From the NCBI RefSeq assembly GCF_001550375.1, contig NZ_LRTR01000683.1, forward strand, positions 1 through 47,059: 47,059 bases of DNA. The letters run 5' to 3'. Source of the DNA: Streptomyces europaeiscabiei. Lineage in GTDB: Bacteria > Actinomycetota > Actinomycetes > Streptomycetales > Streptomycetaceae. Shown here one piece after another: positions 7,791 through 15,266 of the stretch. Below the pieces are notes generated by a model. The model was not told the DNA's origin. It did not search any database and worked only from the letters and a program-made list of their open reading frames with translations. How positions within the stretch are numbered: position 1 is the stretch's first letter; each line of letters begins with the position of its first letter. The translations under genes were made by a program, and so were the position numbers.

Positions 7791-7808
7791 CTTGAGCAGT
7801 CGCTCAAA
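7791..7808. promoter_or_regulatory. Second TetR operator, CTTGAGCAGTCGCTCAAA
   Basis: This imperfect copy of the upstream palindrome keeps both half-sites (TTGAGC and GCTCAA), with a changed first base and changed centre. Centre-to-centre distance is 42 bp, four helical turns, which places both sites on the same face of the helix. The two sites flank the likely -35/-10 region (7767-7790). Confidence 0.65.
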
Positions 7809-7834
7809 AAACTCGCTGAACTGGGGGAACGCGG

Positions 7835-8581
7835 ATGGGGCTCTACGTAGAGGCACGCATACGGGCCGACCTCGACGAGGTGTGGGCGCGCACCCAGGAC
7901 CCGGCCTCCCATCAGCGCTGGGACCTCCGCTTCACCGAGATCGACCACCTCCCGCGCGCGGAGGGCGAACCGCAGCGCTTCCGGTACGCCACCCGCGTGC
8001 TCCCCGGCCTGACGGTCGCCGGGACGGGGATCTCGGCCGGGGAGAAGGAGCGGCCGGACGGCACCCGGACCTCGGCGCTGCGTTTCGCCTCGCCGCACCC
8101 GCTCTCCCTGATCGCCCAGGGCGGCGGCTACTGGCGTTACGTACCGGACGGCGAGGAGGTCCGCTTCCTCACCGGCTACGACTACCGCCCCCGATGGGGC
8201 CGTCCCGGCGCGATCGCCGACCGGCTGCTGTTCCGCCCGCTCATGGGCTGGGCCACCGCCTGGTCCTTCGACCGCCTCCGTCTGTGGCTGGAGCGGGACA
8301 TCACCCCCGAACGGGCCCTGCGCCGCTGGCTCGCCGAGGCGGCCGTACGCGCGCTGACGATCGTGGTCGCCTGCGCCGGACTGGCGTACGGGGCTCTGGC
8401 GGACCCGGCGGGCCCATGGGCGCCGTCGGCGATGTTCGCCACGCCGGTGGCGGCCATGTCGGCGGCCCTGGCCGCCCTGATCGTGCCGCCCCTGCCCGGT
8501 ACCCCGTCCGCCCGCCGCTGTCTGCGGACCGCGCCCGCACGCGCGCGTGCTCCCCGTCTGCTCGCGACCCTGAAGGGATAG
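7835..8581 (+). CDS. SRPBCC-like protein with C-terminal membrane helices
   Basis: 248-residue protein. The N-terminal part (about 1-150) looks like an SRPBCC/START-type ligand-binding fold: it opens with a short strand (MGLYVEARIRADLDEVWART), then DPASHQRWDLRF, and runs through beta-rich segments. The C-terminal part has two hydrophobic segments (about 168-188 and 195-215) and a basic tail, so the protein is probably membrane-anchored with the ligand-binding domain in the cytosol. GGGGGAA precedes the ATG at good spacing. It is the first gene of a three-gene unit controlled by the twin palindromes. A lipid or hydrophobic ligand is plausible but not shown. Confidence 0.7.
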   Translation: MGLYVEARIRADLDEVWARTQDPASHQRWDLRFTEIDHLPRAEGEPQRFRYATRVLPGLTVAGTGISAGEKERPDGTRTSALRFASPHPLSLIAQGGGYWRYVPDGEEVRFLTGYDYRPRWGRPGAIADRLLFRPLMGWATAWSFDRLRLWLERDITPERALRRWLAEAAVRALTIVVACAGLAYGALADPAGPWAPSAMFATPVAAMSAALAALIVPPLPGTPSARRCLRTAPARARAPRLLATLKG

Positions 8582-8587
8582 CCGGCC

Positions 8588-9310
8588 ATGGATGCGACGA
8601 CCCCGACGGCCTCTTCTCCGACGACCGCTCCGGCCTCGATCTTCCGTACGGTCATGGGGGCGGACTTCGACCGGCTCCACCCCGAACTGCGCCGTCGCTT
8701 CTCGGTCGGCCTGGCGAGCGGCGAGGCCTGCACCGGCCGGGGTGTGATGGACCGTGTCTGGCACGGGCGGGGCTTGGTGAAGCCGTTCCTCGCGCTCGGC
8801 GGCACCCGCAACATCCTCGTCCCGTGCGAGGGGCGGAACGTCCCCTTCACCATCGAGAACGTGCCGTACGTCGACGGACACGGCCGTGAGACGGTGACCT
8901 TCGTGCGTACCTTCGACCTGCCAGGCCGGGCCCGCCGGTTCGACGCCCAGATGGTGCTGGGCCCCAAGGGCGACCGCGTCCTCGATTACCTCGGCACCCA
9001 CCAACACCTCGCCAGCGACCTGCACTTCAGCGCGGAAGCCGACGGGTCGCTGCTGATCCGCTCCGGCGAGCACCGCTTCCGGGAGGGGCCGGTCGACGTC
9101 CGCGTCCCCGAACTCGTCGGCGGTGAGGCGGAGGTGCGGGAGCGGTTCGACGAGCGGACGGGACGTCTCCGCATCCGGGTGCGGGTGGCGAACCGGTACT
9201 TCGGGCCGCTCTTCGGCTACGAGGGCTCCTTCGCCGCGACCTACGACGACGTCCGGGTGCGCGGGGTCCGGCCCGGTCTGCGGCCGGTCCGCGAGGAGGC
9301 GCGGGCGTGA
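8588..9310 (+). CDS. DUF4166 domain protein
   Basis: 240-residue protein of the DUF4166 family. Typical features are an opening FDRLHPELRRRF, then GEACTGRGVMDRVWHGRG, a central VPFTIENVPY, then VTFVRTFDLPG, and a long beta-rich second half ending with GYEGSFAATY. No signal peptide or membrane helix is seen. The family often sits beside saccharopine-dehydrogenase-like or ligand-binding proteins and has no assigned reaction. It starts 6 nt after the SRPBCC-like gene and overlaps the tetR start by 4 nt, so the three are co-translated. Confidence 0.85.
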   Translation: MDATTPTASSPTTAPASIFRTVMGADFDRLHPELRRRFSVGLASGEACTGRGVMDRVWHGRGLVKPFLALGGTRNILVPCEGRNVPFTIENVPYVDGHGRETVTFVRTFDLPGRARRFDAQMVLGPKGDRVLDYLGTHQHLASDLHFSAEADGSLLIRSGEHRFREGPVDVRVPELVGGEAEVRERFDERTGRLRIRVRVANRYFGPLFGYEGSFAATYDDVRVRGVRPGLRPVREEARA

Positions 9311-9939
9311 GCGAGGCGACCAGGGCGAAGCTGCTGGAGGGCGCGCTGCGGACGCTCGTCGAGCAGGGGATCGCCAAGACGTCCGCGCGCACGATCGCCG
9401 CGACCGCCGGGGTGAACCAGGCGCTCGTCTTCTACCACTTCGGCTCCGTGGACGAACTCCTGGCGGCGGCGTGCCGGTTCGGGGCGGAGCGGCGCGTCGC
9501 CCGCCACCGGGAGCGGCTGGCGACGATCGGTTCCCTCGCGGAGCTGCTGGCCTTCGGGCGGGAGATGCACGAGGAGGAGCGCGCGGAGGGGCATGTGGCC
9601 GTTCTGGGGCAGCTCCTCGCGGGAGCGCAGACCCAGCCCAGGCTGGCGCCGGCGACCGCGGCGGGCCTGGATCTGTGGATCGCGGAGGTCGAGGGGGTGC
9701 TGCGGCGGGTCCTGGCGACCTCGCCGCTCGGGGAGTTCGCCGATGCGGGAGGGCTGGCCCGGGCCGTCGCCGCGTCCTTCGTGGGGCTGGAGCTGTACGA
9801 GGGGGTCGATCCGGAGGGGGCGGGTGCGGCGCTCGCCGCGCTCGAACAGCTGGCGGCGCTCGCGGCGGCGCTCGACAGCCTCGGGCCGGTGGCCCAGCGG
9901 GCGGTCCGTCACCACCTCCGGAAGACTGCCGGCCGCTGA
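9307..9939 (+). CDS. TetR-family regulator, probable autorepressor
   Basis: 210-residue TetR regulator. The N-terminal HTH covers about residues 5-50: LLEGALRTLVEQGIAKTSARTIAATAGVNQALVFYHFGS. The remainder is the helical ligand-binding and dimerisation domain. The GTG start overlaps the DUF4166 stop. As last gene of the operon it most likely binds the two TTGAGC/GCTCAA palindromes upstream of the first gene, giving negative feedback on the SRPBCC-like and DUF4166 proteins. The inducer is likely a hydrophobic molecule handled by these proteins (inference). A copy of the dispersed 3'-end repeat follows it. Confidence 0.92.
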   Translation: MSEATRAKLLEGALRTLVEQGIAKTSARTIAATAGVNQALVFYHFGSVDELLAAACRFGAERRVARHRERLATIGSLAELLAFGREMHEEERAEGHVAVLGQLLAGAQTQPRLAPATAAGLDLWIAEVEGVLRRVLATSPLGEFADAGGLARAVAASFVGLELYEGVDPEGAGAALAALEQLAALAAALDSLGPVAQRAVRHHLRKTAGR

Positions 9940-9948
9940 GTCCTCCAG

Positions 9949-10097
9949 GTGCCTTTCTCGCCCCCGCCGCCCTACCCCTTCCGATCCCAGGGGCGCTGCC
10001 TCTTCGACCCCGTTCAGGTGTATCGGTTGTCCGCGGGTGGTTGGGGGGCTGGTCGTGCGGTTCCCCGCGCCCCTCGTAAAGCAGGGGCTGCGCCCCG
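9949..10097 (+). repeat. Dispersed 3'-end repeat, copy B
   Basis: Downstream of tetR lie the modules TCGCCCCCGCCGCCC, then AGGGGCGCTGCC and TTCGACCCCG, and later GCGGTTCCCCGCGCCCCT followed by AGGGGCTGCGCCCC. The same order is found at 16990-17126 and, in both orientations, between 43612 and 43843. No open frame with coding character is seen. Confidence 0.65.
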
Positions 10098-10209
10098 TGC
10101 TTCTCGTACCGAGAAGTCCTCATCCACCCGATCGGCCTAATTAGTTGGACTCGCCACGCAATTGGGCCTTTCGTGTGGTTATCGGCTCGTTCGATCACTG
10201 GAGGGCGCC

Positions 10210-12003
10210 GTGCGGTCGGAGGTGTACGACTACGACAGCCACAGCAGACTCGCCGGGCCGCTCACGGAGCCCGCGGGATCGGCGTACCAGGTGGAATACC
10301 GCAGGCTTCTGTCGAAGGAGCCGCATCGAATACGGGCCGTGCTGCTGATGACGCTGGCGCCGCTGCTGACCGGCGCCCTGCTCGTCTATCTGGTCTGGCC
10401 CACGCACTGGGTGGAGCGTGAGGGAGGCGACACGTGGCTCGTGGGGCTCGACCTCGCGATGCTGACAGCCATCGGCCTGATCGAGCTGTTCATGGTCGTC
10501 AACGTCGTGTCGATCGCGCACGCGACGATGGTCGCGCGCGATCCCGTACCGGTCGTCCCCGAAGCCGGTACGCGCGTCGCCTTCCTGACCACCTACGTCC
10601 CGGGCAAGGAACCCCTCGCCATGGTGCGGGCCACCCTGGAGGGCGCCACCCGGCTCCGGCACAGTGGCCACCTCGACGTCTGGCTGCTCGACGAGGGCGA
10701 CGACGACCGGGCCAGGGCCCTGTGCGAAGAGCTCGGCGTCCGGCACTTCACCCGCGACGGCGTCCCCGAGTGGAACCGCTCGAAGGGCGTCCACAAGGCC
10801 CGTACCAAGCACGGCAACTACAACGCGTGGATCGCCCGGCACGGCGAGGAGTACGAGTTCTTCGCCTCGGTCGACACCGATCACGTGCCGCTCCCCGAGT
10901 TCCTGGAGCGGATGCTGGGCTATTTCCGCGACCCGGACGTCGCCTTCGTCGTCGGACCGCAGGTGTACGGGAACTACGTCACCCCGGTCACCAAGGCGGC
11001 CGAATCCCAGCAGTTCCTCTTCCACGCCCTCATCCAGCGCGCCGGCAACCGCTACCGCGCCCCCATGTTCGTCGGCACCAACAACGTCGTACGCCTCGCG
11101 GCCCTGCGGCAGATCGGCGGGCTGTACGACTCCATCACCGAGGACATGGCCACCGGGTTCGAACTGCACCGGCACAGGAACCCGGCGACGCGAGCGCACT
11201 GGCGGTCCGTGTACACGCCCGACGTGCTCGCGGTGGGGGAGGGCCCGGCGTCCTGGACGGACTTCTTCGCCCAGCAGATGCGCTGGTCGCGCGGGACGTA
11301 CGAGACGCTGTTCAAGCAGTACTGGAAGGCGCCCTTCACGATGCCGTGGGGGCGCCTCTTCTCGTACACGCTGATGCTCGTCTACTACCCGATGACGGCC
11401 CTCAACTGGCTGCTGGGCATCGTCAGTTGCGTGCTGTTCCTGTGGTTCGGGGCGTCCGGGACCGAGGTCGCCGCCTCCGTCTGGCTGATGCTGTACAGCG
11501 ACGCGGCCGCCCTCCAGGTGGGGCTGTACCTGTGGAACCGCAGGCACAACGTCTCGCCGCACGAACCGCAGGGGTCGGGCGGGCTCGCCGGGATGGCGAT
11601 GTCGGCGCTCTCCGCACCCATCTACCTGAAGTCGCTGAGTGCCGCCGTGCTCCGGCTGCCCTGCCGGTTCGTCGTCACGCCGAAGGGCGGCGACGCGAGC
11701 CCCGACCGGCTGCTGACGTTCCGGATCCATCTGTTCTGGGCGGCCGTGCTCGCGTCGTCGCTGACCGCGTCGTTCTTCCTCGGCCACACCCATGTGGCCA
11801 TGCGCACCTGGGCCCTCCTGGCCATGGCGATCTCGCTCGCGCCCGTCGGAGTGTGGGCCGTCACCCGGCTCGCCGACCGCGAGGAACCCGCAGTCGCCAC
11901 CCCGTCGGCCCCCGCGCTCGCCACCCCGCCCGCCCTCGCGCCCGCCCCCTCCGGCGCCACACCCGCCCCCTCCGTCTCCGGCACCACGACAGGAGGCGAC
12001 TAG
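10210..12003 (+). CDS. cslA: CslA-like membrane glycosyltransferase (GT2)
   Basis: 597-residue processive GT2 synthase of the cellulose-synthase-like type. GTG at 10210 is chosen because GGAGGG lies just upstream; an in-frame TTG at 10162 lacks a site. Two helices (about 43-62 and 78-100) precede a cytosolic catalytic domain with D161, the DTD motif at 222-224, TED at 310-312 and QQMRW at 355-359, the D,D,D,QxxRW signature of beta-glycan synthases. Further helices follow (about 385-425, 430-460 and 510-560), then a Pro/Ala-rich tail. It is followed after 3 nt by a GlxA-type copper oxidase, the pairing known from Streptomyces cslA-glxA, which makes a tip-associated glycan needed for development. 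The symbol is by similarity; this copy may be a paralogue. Confidence 0.85.
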   Translation: MRSEVYDYDSHSRLAGPLTEPAGSAYQVEYRRLLSKEPHRIRAVLLMTLAPLLTGALLVYLVWPTHWVEREGGDTWLVGLDLAMLTAIGLIELFMVVNVVSIAHATMVARDPVPVVPEAGTRVAFLTTYVPGKEPLAMVRATLEGATRLRHSGHLDVWLLDEGDDDRARALCEELGVRHFTRDGVPEWNRSKGVHKARTKHGNYNAWIARHGEEYEFFASVDTDHVPLPEFLERMLGYFRDPDVAFVVGPQVYGNYVTPVTKAAESQQFLFHALIQRAGNRYRAPMFVGTNNVVRLAALRQIGGLYDSITEDMATGFELHRHRNPATRAHWRSVYTPDVLAVGEGPASWTDFFAQQMRWSRGTYETLFKQYWKAPFTMPWGRLFSYTLMLVYYPMTALNWLLGIVSCVLFLWFGASGTEVAASVWLMLYSDAAALQVGLYLWNRRHNVSPHEPQGSGGLAGMAMSALSAPIYLKSLSAAVLRLPCRFVVTPKGGDASPDRLLTFRIHLFWAAVLASSLTASFFLGHTHVAMRTWALLAMAISLAPVGVWAVTRLADREEPAVATPSAPALATPPALAPAPSGATPAPSVSGTTTGGD

Positions 12004-12006
12004 GCC

Positions 12007-13962
12007 ATGGCCCACCAGCCTCCGGGGAAGACCAGGAAGTACCTGCTCGGGGTCGGCGCCGTCGCGCTGCTCGCCGGTCTCAATGCCCCGGCCGCCATCG
12101 GGTTCGCGCAGGAGCGGTACCACGAGTGGAAGATCGCCCAGCCCGGCTACCGGGCCGAGTACGGCTCCTGGACGCAGGTCGACATCCCGAAGCGGTTCCG
12201 CACGAACGCCATCCACGCGGCCCTGCTGCACACCGGCAAGGTGCTGATCGTCGCCGGGTCGGGCAACGAGCAGAGGAAGTTCGACAAGGGGTCCTTCGAC
12301 ACCGTCCTGTGGGACCCGGCGCGGAACACCTACAAGAAGATCCCCACCCCCGTCGACTTCTTCTGCGCCGGACACGCCCAGCTCCCCGACGGCAGGCTCC
12401 TGGTGGCCGGCGGCACCGCCCGCTACGAGCTGCTGGACGGCGAGGTCGAGCGGGCCGGCGGCGGCATGCGGGTCAAGAACGAGAACCCCGACAAGGCGGT
12501 CGTCCTGAAGAAGGGGACCCGTTTCCGCTCACCCACCGGCATCGAGTACGTCAGCCGCTTCGACGTCACCGTGCCCAAGGCCAGGCGCAGCTTCGACGTC
12601 ACCTACGACGCGGCCGGCGCCATGCGGCCCTGGAAGACCGAGGTCGTCGCGAGCGAGGCCCGGGTCTTCGTCGAGGCCGTGGACGAGGGCGCGCAGTCCG
12701 TCATGCCCCGGCGGGCCCAGTACGAGATCCTCGGGCTCAAGGGTGAGGACGCGGCCAACACGTACGGCCTCTCCGAGAAGATCACCCTGGACAAGCAGGA
12801 CTTCCAGGGGATCAGGGCGGCGTACGAGTTCGACCCGAAGGCCGAGAGGTACGTGCCGGTCGCCCCGATGCGGAAGGCCCGCTGGTACCCGACGCTCGTG
12901 GGACTGGCGGACGGGCGGGTGCTCGCCGTCTCCGGCCTCGACGACGTGGGCGTCGTCGACCCCGGCGACAACGAGATCTACGACCCGAGGACCAGGAAGT
13001 GGAAGCCCGGCCCGAAGCGGTACTTCCCCACCTACCCCGCCCTCTTCCTCACCCGGGGCGGCAAGCTCTTCTACCCGGCCTCGAACGCCGGCTACGGGCC
13101 CGACGACCTCGGCCGCGAACCCGGCCTCTGGGACCTGAGGACCAACAGGTTCCAGAAGGTGAAGGGCCTCACGGACCCCGACCGGACCGAGACCTCGGCG
13201 TCCGTGCTGCTGCCGCCCGCCCAGGACCAGAAGGTGATGATCCTCGGCGGCGGAGGCGTCGGCGAGTCCAGGAAGGCGACCTCGCGCACCGCCGTCATCG
13301 ACCTGAAGAAGGACAACCCCGCCTTCGAGGACGGCCCCGACCTCCCCCGGGGCACCCGCTATCTGAACAGCGTGCTCATGCCCGACGACACCGTCTTCAC
13401 CTCCAACGGCTCCGCCGACTACCGGGGCCGCGGCGCCAGCAACATCCTCACGGCGCAGTTCTACGACCCGGAGTCCAACTCCTTCCGGGGCGCCGCCGCC
13501 CCCAGGGTCGGCCGCAACTACCACTCGGAGGCCCTGCTCCTGCCCGACGGCCGCGTCGCCACCTTCGGCTCCGACCCGCTCTACGACGACCGGCGGAACA
13601 CCAAGCTGGGCCACTTCGAGCAGCGCATGGAGATCTACACGCCGCCGCTGCTCCACAAGTACGGCAGGAAGCGGCCCGTCCTCGGCGACGGTCCCCAGGA
13701 GGTCGACGCCAAGGGCCGCGCGACCTTCGCCACCGCCCACCCCGAACGGGTCGCCGACGCCCGCCTGATGCGCCCCAGCGCCGTCACCCACAGCACGGAC
13801 GTCGAACAGCGGTCCATAGCCCTGGAGGTGACGAGGACCCGCGACTCGGTCACCGTCGACGTGCCGTCGGACCGGACCCTGGTCCCGCCCGGCTGGTACA
13901 TGCTCTTCGTGACGGACGGGGAGGGGACGCCGTCGAAGGCCAAGTGGATCCAGGTCAAGTGA
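12007..13962 (+). CDS. glxA: GlxA-like radical copper oxidase
   Basis: 651-residue galactose-oxidase-like protein with an N-terminal anchor (about 11-33), a seven-bladed Kelch-type propeller and a C-terminal early-set domain (about 550-651). By alignment with galactose oxidase the active site is complete: C120 in FFCAGH (thioether Cys), Y294 in ARWYPT (cross-linked Tyr), Y505-H506 in GRNYHSEALLLPDG, and H595 in SAVTHSTDVEQR as the second His ligand. A long insertion between C120 and Y294 is typical of GlxA rather than of fungal galactose oxidase. It acts outside the membrane and is thought to modify the glycan made by CslA. It starts 3 nt after the synthase gene. No cslZ-type endoglucanase follows. 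Confidence 0.88.
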   Translation: MAHQPPGKTRKYLLGVGAVALLAGLNAPAAIGFAQERYHEWKIAQPGYRAEYGSWTQVDIPKRFRTNAIHAALLHTGKVLIVAGSGNEQRKFDKGSFDTVLWDPARNTYKKIPTPVDFFCAGHAQLPDGRLLVAGGTARYELLDGEVERAGGGMRVKNENPDKAVVLKKGTRFRSPTGIEYVSRFDVTVPKARRSFDVTYDAAGAMRPWKTEVVASEARVFVEAVDEGAQSVMPRRAQYEILGLKGEDAANTYGLSEKITLDKQDFQGIRAAYEFDPKAERYVPVAPMRKARWYPTLVGLADGRVLAVSGLDDVGVVDPGDNEIYDPRTRKWKPGPKRYFPTYPALFLTRGGKLFYPASNAGYGPDDLGREPGLWDLRTNRFQKVKGLTDPDRTETSASVLLPPAQDQKVMILGGGGVGESRKATSRTAVIDLKKDNPAFEDGPDLPRGTRYLNSVLMPDDTVFTSNGSADYRGRGASNILTAQFYDPESNSFRGAAAPRVGRNYHSEALLLPDGRVATFGSDPLYDDRRNTKLGHFEQRMEIYTPPLLHKYGRKRPVLGDGPQEVDAKGRATFATAHPERVADARLMRPSAVTHSTDVEQRSIALEVTRTRDSVTVDVPSDRTLVPPGWYMLFVTDGEGTPSKAKWIQVK

Positions 13963-14125
13963 CGCTTCGGGCGGTGCGAAAGTGTGGGTCTGTCCGTACT
14001 TGTTCCATGGGTCGGCGGAGCGGTCCGGCCGGGGCGCCGGCCGGAAGCGGCGGCGCGGGCTCCGGGGCGTACCGAAAAGCGAGACGGGGCTGACCAGCAT
14101 GTGACCGGCCGGTAAGGTCGATGCC

Positions 14126-14635
14126 GTGCCGAAGCCGCTCAGCCTCTCCTTCGATCCCATCTCGCGCGCCGACGAGCACTGGAAGCAGCGCTGGGGAAAC
14201 GTCCCGTCCATGGCCGCGATCACCTCGATCATGCGCGCCCAGCAGATCCTGCTGGCGGAGGTCGACGCGGTGGTCAAGCCGTACGGGCTGACGTTCGCGC
14301 GCTATGAGGCCCTCGTGCTGCTCACCTTCTCCCAGAAGGGCGAGCTGCCGATGTCCAAGATCGGCGAGCGGCTCATGGTGCACCCCACGTCCGTGACGAA
14401 CACCGTCGACCGCCTGGTGAAGTCCGGCCTCGTCGACAAGCGCCCCAACCCCAACGACGGCCGCGGCACCCTCGCCTCCATCACCGACAAGGGCCGCGAG
14501 GTCTGCGACGCAGCCACCCGCGACCTCATGTCCATGGACTTCGGCCTCGGCGCCTACGACGCCGAGGAATGCGCGGAGATCTTCGCGATGCTCAGGCCGC
14601 TGCGGGTGGCGGCGGGGGACTTCGAGGAGAGCTGA
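14126..14635 (+). CDS. MarR-family transcriptional regulator
   Basis: 169-residue MarR protein with a winged helix at about 60-120: LTFARYEALVLLTF, the recognition region MSKIGERLMVHPTSVTNTVDRLVKSGLV, and the wing PNDGRGTLASITDKG. A GTG start is used, with GGTAAGG upstream. The N-terminal extension of about 30 residues (FDPISRADEHWKQRWG) is typical of a conserved actinobacterial subgroup found next to icmA. It stands alone and converges on a DUF3817 gene. Regulation of acyl-CoA or branched-chain metabolism is suggested only by position. Confidence 0.92.
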   Translation: MPKPLSLSFDPISRADEHWKQRWGNVPSMAAITSIMRAQQILLAEVDAVVKPYGLTFARYEALVLLTFSQKGELPMSKIGERLMVHPTSVTNTVDRLVKSGLVDKRPNPNDGRGTLASITDKGREVCDAATRDLMSMDFGLGAYDAEECAEIFAMLRPLRVAAGDFEES

Positions 14636-14687
14636 GGGCGGCCGTGGGCAGGGCCGGCGCAGGCCGGCGCCACGGGGAGCACGGCGC

Positions 14688-14792
14688 ATCGGAACCTTCG
14701 ACCACGACGTGCGGGGACTCGGTGTGCGGGTCCCCGTCGGCTGCTTCCCGACCATCGACTTCGCCTACGCGGACCTGGGCAACCGGACGTGA
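14688..14792 (+). other. Short open stretch, possible gene remnant
   Basis: Within the 195-bp gap between two convergent genes, a 34-codon open stretch reads IGTFDHDVRGLGVRV..., ending in FAYADLGNRT and TGA. Its composition is protein-like, but it has no clear start codon or ribosome-binding site. It may be the C-terminal relic of a lost gene or chance. I do not recognise it. Confidence 0.2.
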
Positions 14793-14830
14793 GGGCGCGT
14801 CTGTCGCGGTCGGTTCCGGGCTCGTCCGGG

Positions 14831-15172
14831 TCAGGCCGCGGCGGGGCTCGGGGCCGATTCCTTGATGATCAGCGGCTCGACCTCGCGGCTCACCCTGCGT
14901 TCGACGAAGAAGGCGGCCGTGGGGACGGTGCCGGCGAGCAGCACCCAGGCGAGGCGGCCCAGCGGCATCTTCGCCTTGCTGCCGAGGTCGAAGGCGAAGA
15001 CCAGGTACAGCACGTACAGCCAGCCGTGCGCGAAGCCGACCACCGTGACGAAGCTGTCGAAGCCGTCCATGTCCAGCAGGCGCTTCCCGATCACGCCCGC
15101 CGTCAGCAGGATCAGCAGTACGGCGGTGACGTAGGCCAACACCCGGTAGCGGGTCAAGACGCTCTTCTTCAT
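14831..15172 (-). CDS. DUF3817 integral membrane protein
   Basis: 113-residue membrane protein with three helices (about 10-30, 38-60 and 72-88). The middle GFAHGWLYVLYLVF and the later TVPTAAFFVERR match the DUF3817 pattern also seen in the gene at 7031-7390, so the window carries two diverged paralogues. The ATG is at 15172. It is divergent from icmA, with a 94-bp shared promoter region that contains the TAGGACGTCCTA palindrome. Function unknown. Confidence 0.87.
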   Translation of the reverse strand: MKKSVLTRYRVLAYVTAVLLILLTAGVIGKRLLDMDGFDSFVTVVGFAHGWLYVLYLVFAFDLGSKAKMPLGRLAWVLLAGTVPTAAFFVERRVSREVEPLIIKESAPSPAAA

Positions 15173-15241
15173 GGCGTCGAGCGTAACGGGTGCTTTTCGG
15201 CGTCTCGCGGGCGCGTCGGCCCTGCGTCGGTCGTCGTTTAG

Positions 15242-15253
15242 TAGGACGTCCTA
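15242..15253. promoter_or_regulatory. Palindrome TAGGACGTCCTA before icmA
   Basis: A perfect 12-bp palindrome, 13 bp before the icmA ATG and in the divergent region with the DUF3817 gene, within an AT-richer stretch that also holds GTTTAG and CTAGTAAATT. The location over the presumed promoter suggests a repressor site. The binding protein is not known to me; a TetR or MarR neighbour is possible. Confidence 0.5.
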
Positions 15254-15266
15254 GTAAATTGGGGTC

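Noticed and set aside
7637..10198. 853-codon open frame on the minus strand across the SRPBCC-DUF4166-TetR operon
   Set aside because: The protein is low-complexity Arg/Pro/Gly text typical of shadow frames in high-GC DNA; the plus strand has ribosome-binding sites, family domains and operators.
12529..14277. 582-codon open frame opposite glxA
   Set aside because: Shadow of the GlxA reading frame; the composition is dominated by Gly, Val, Arg and Asp and there is no domain.
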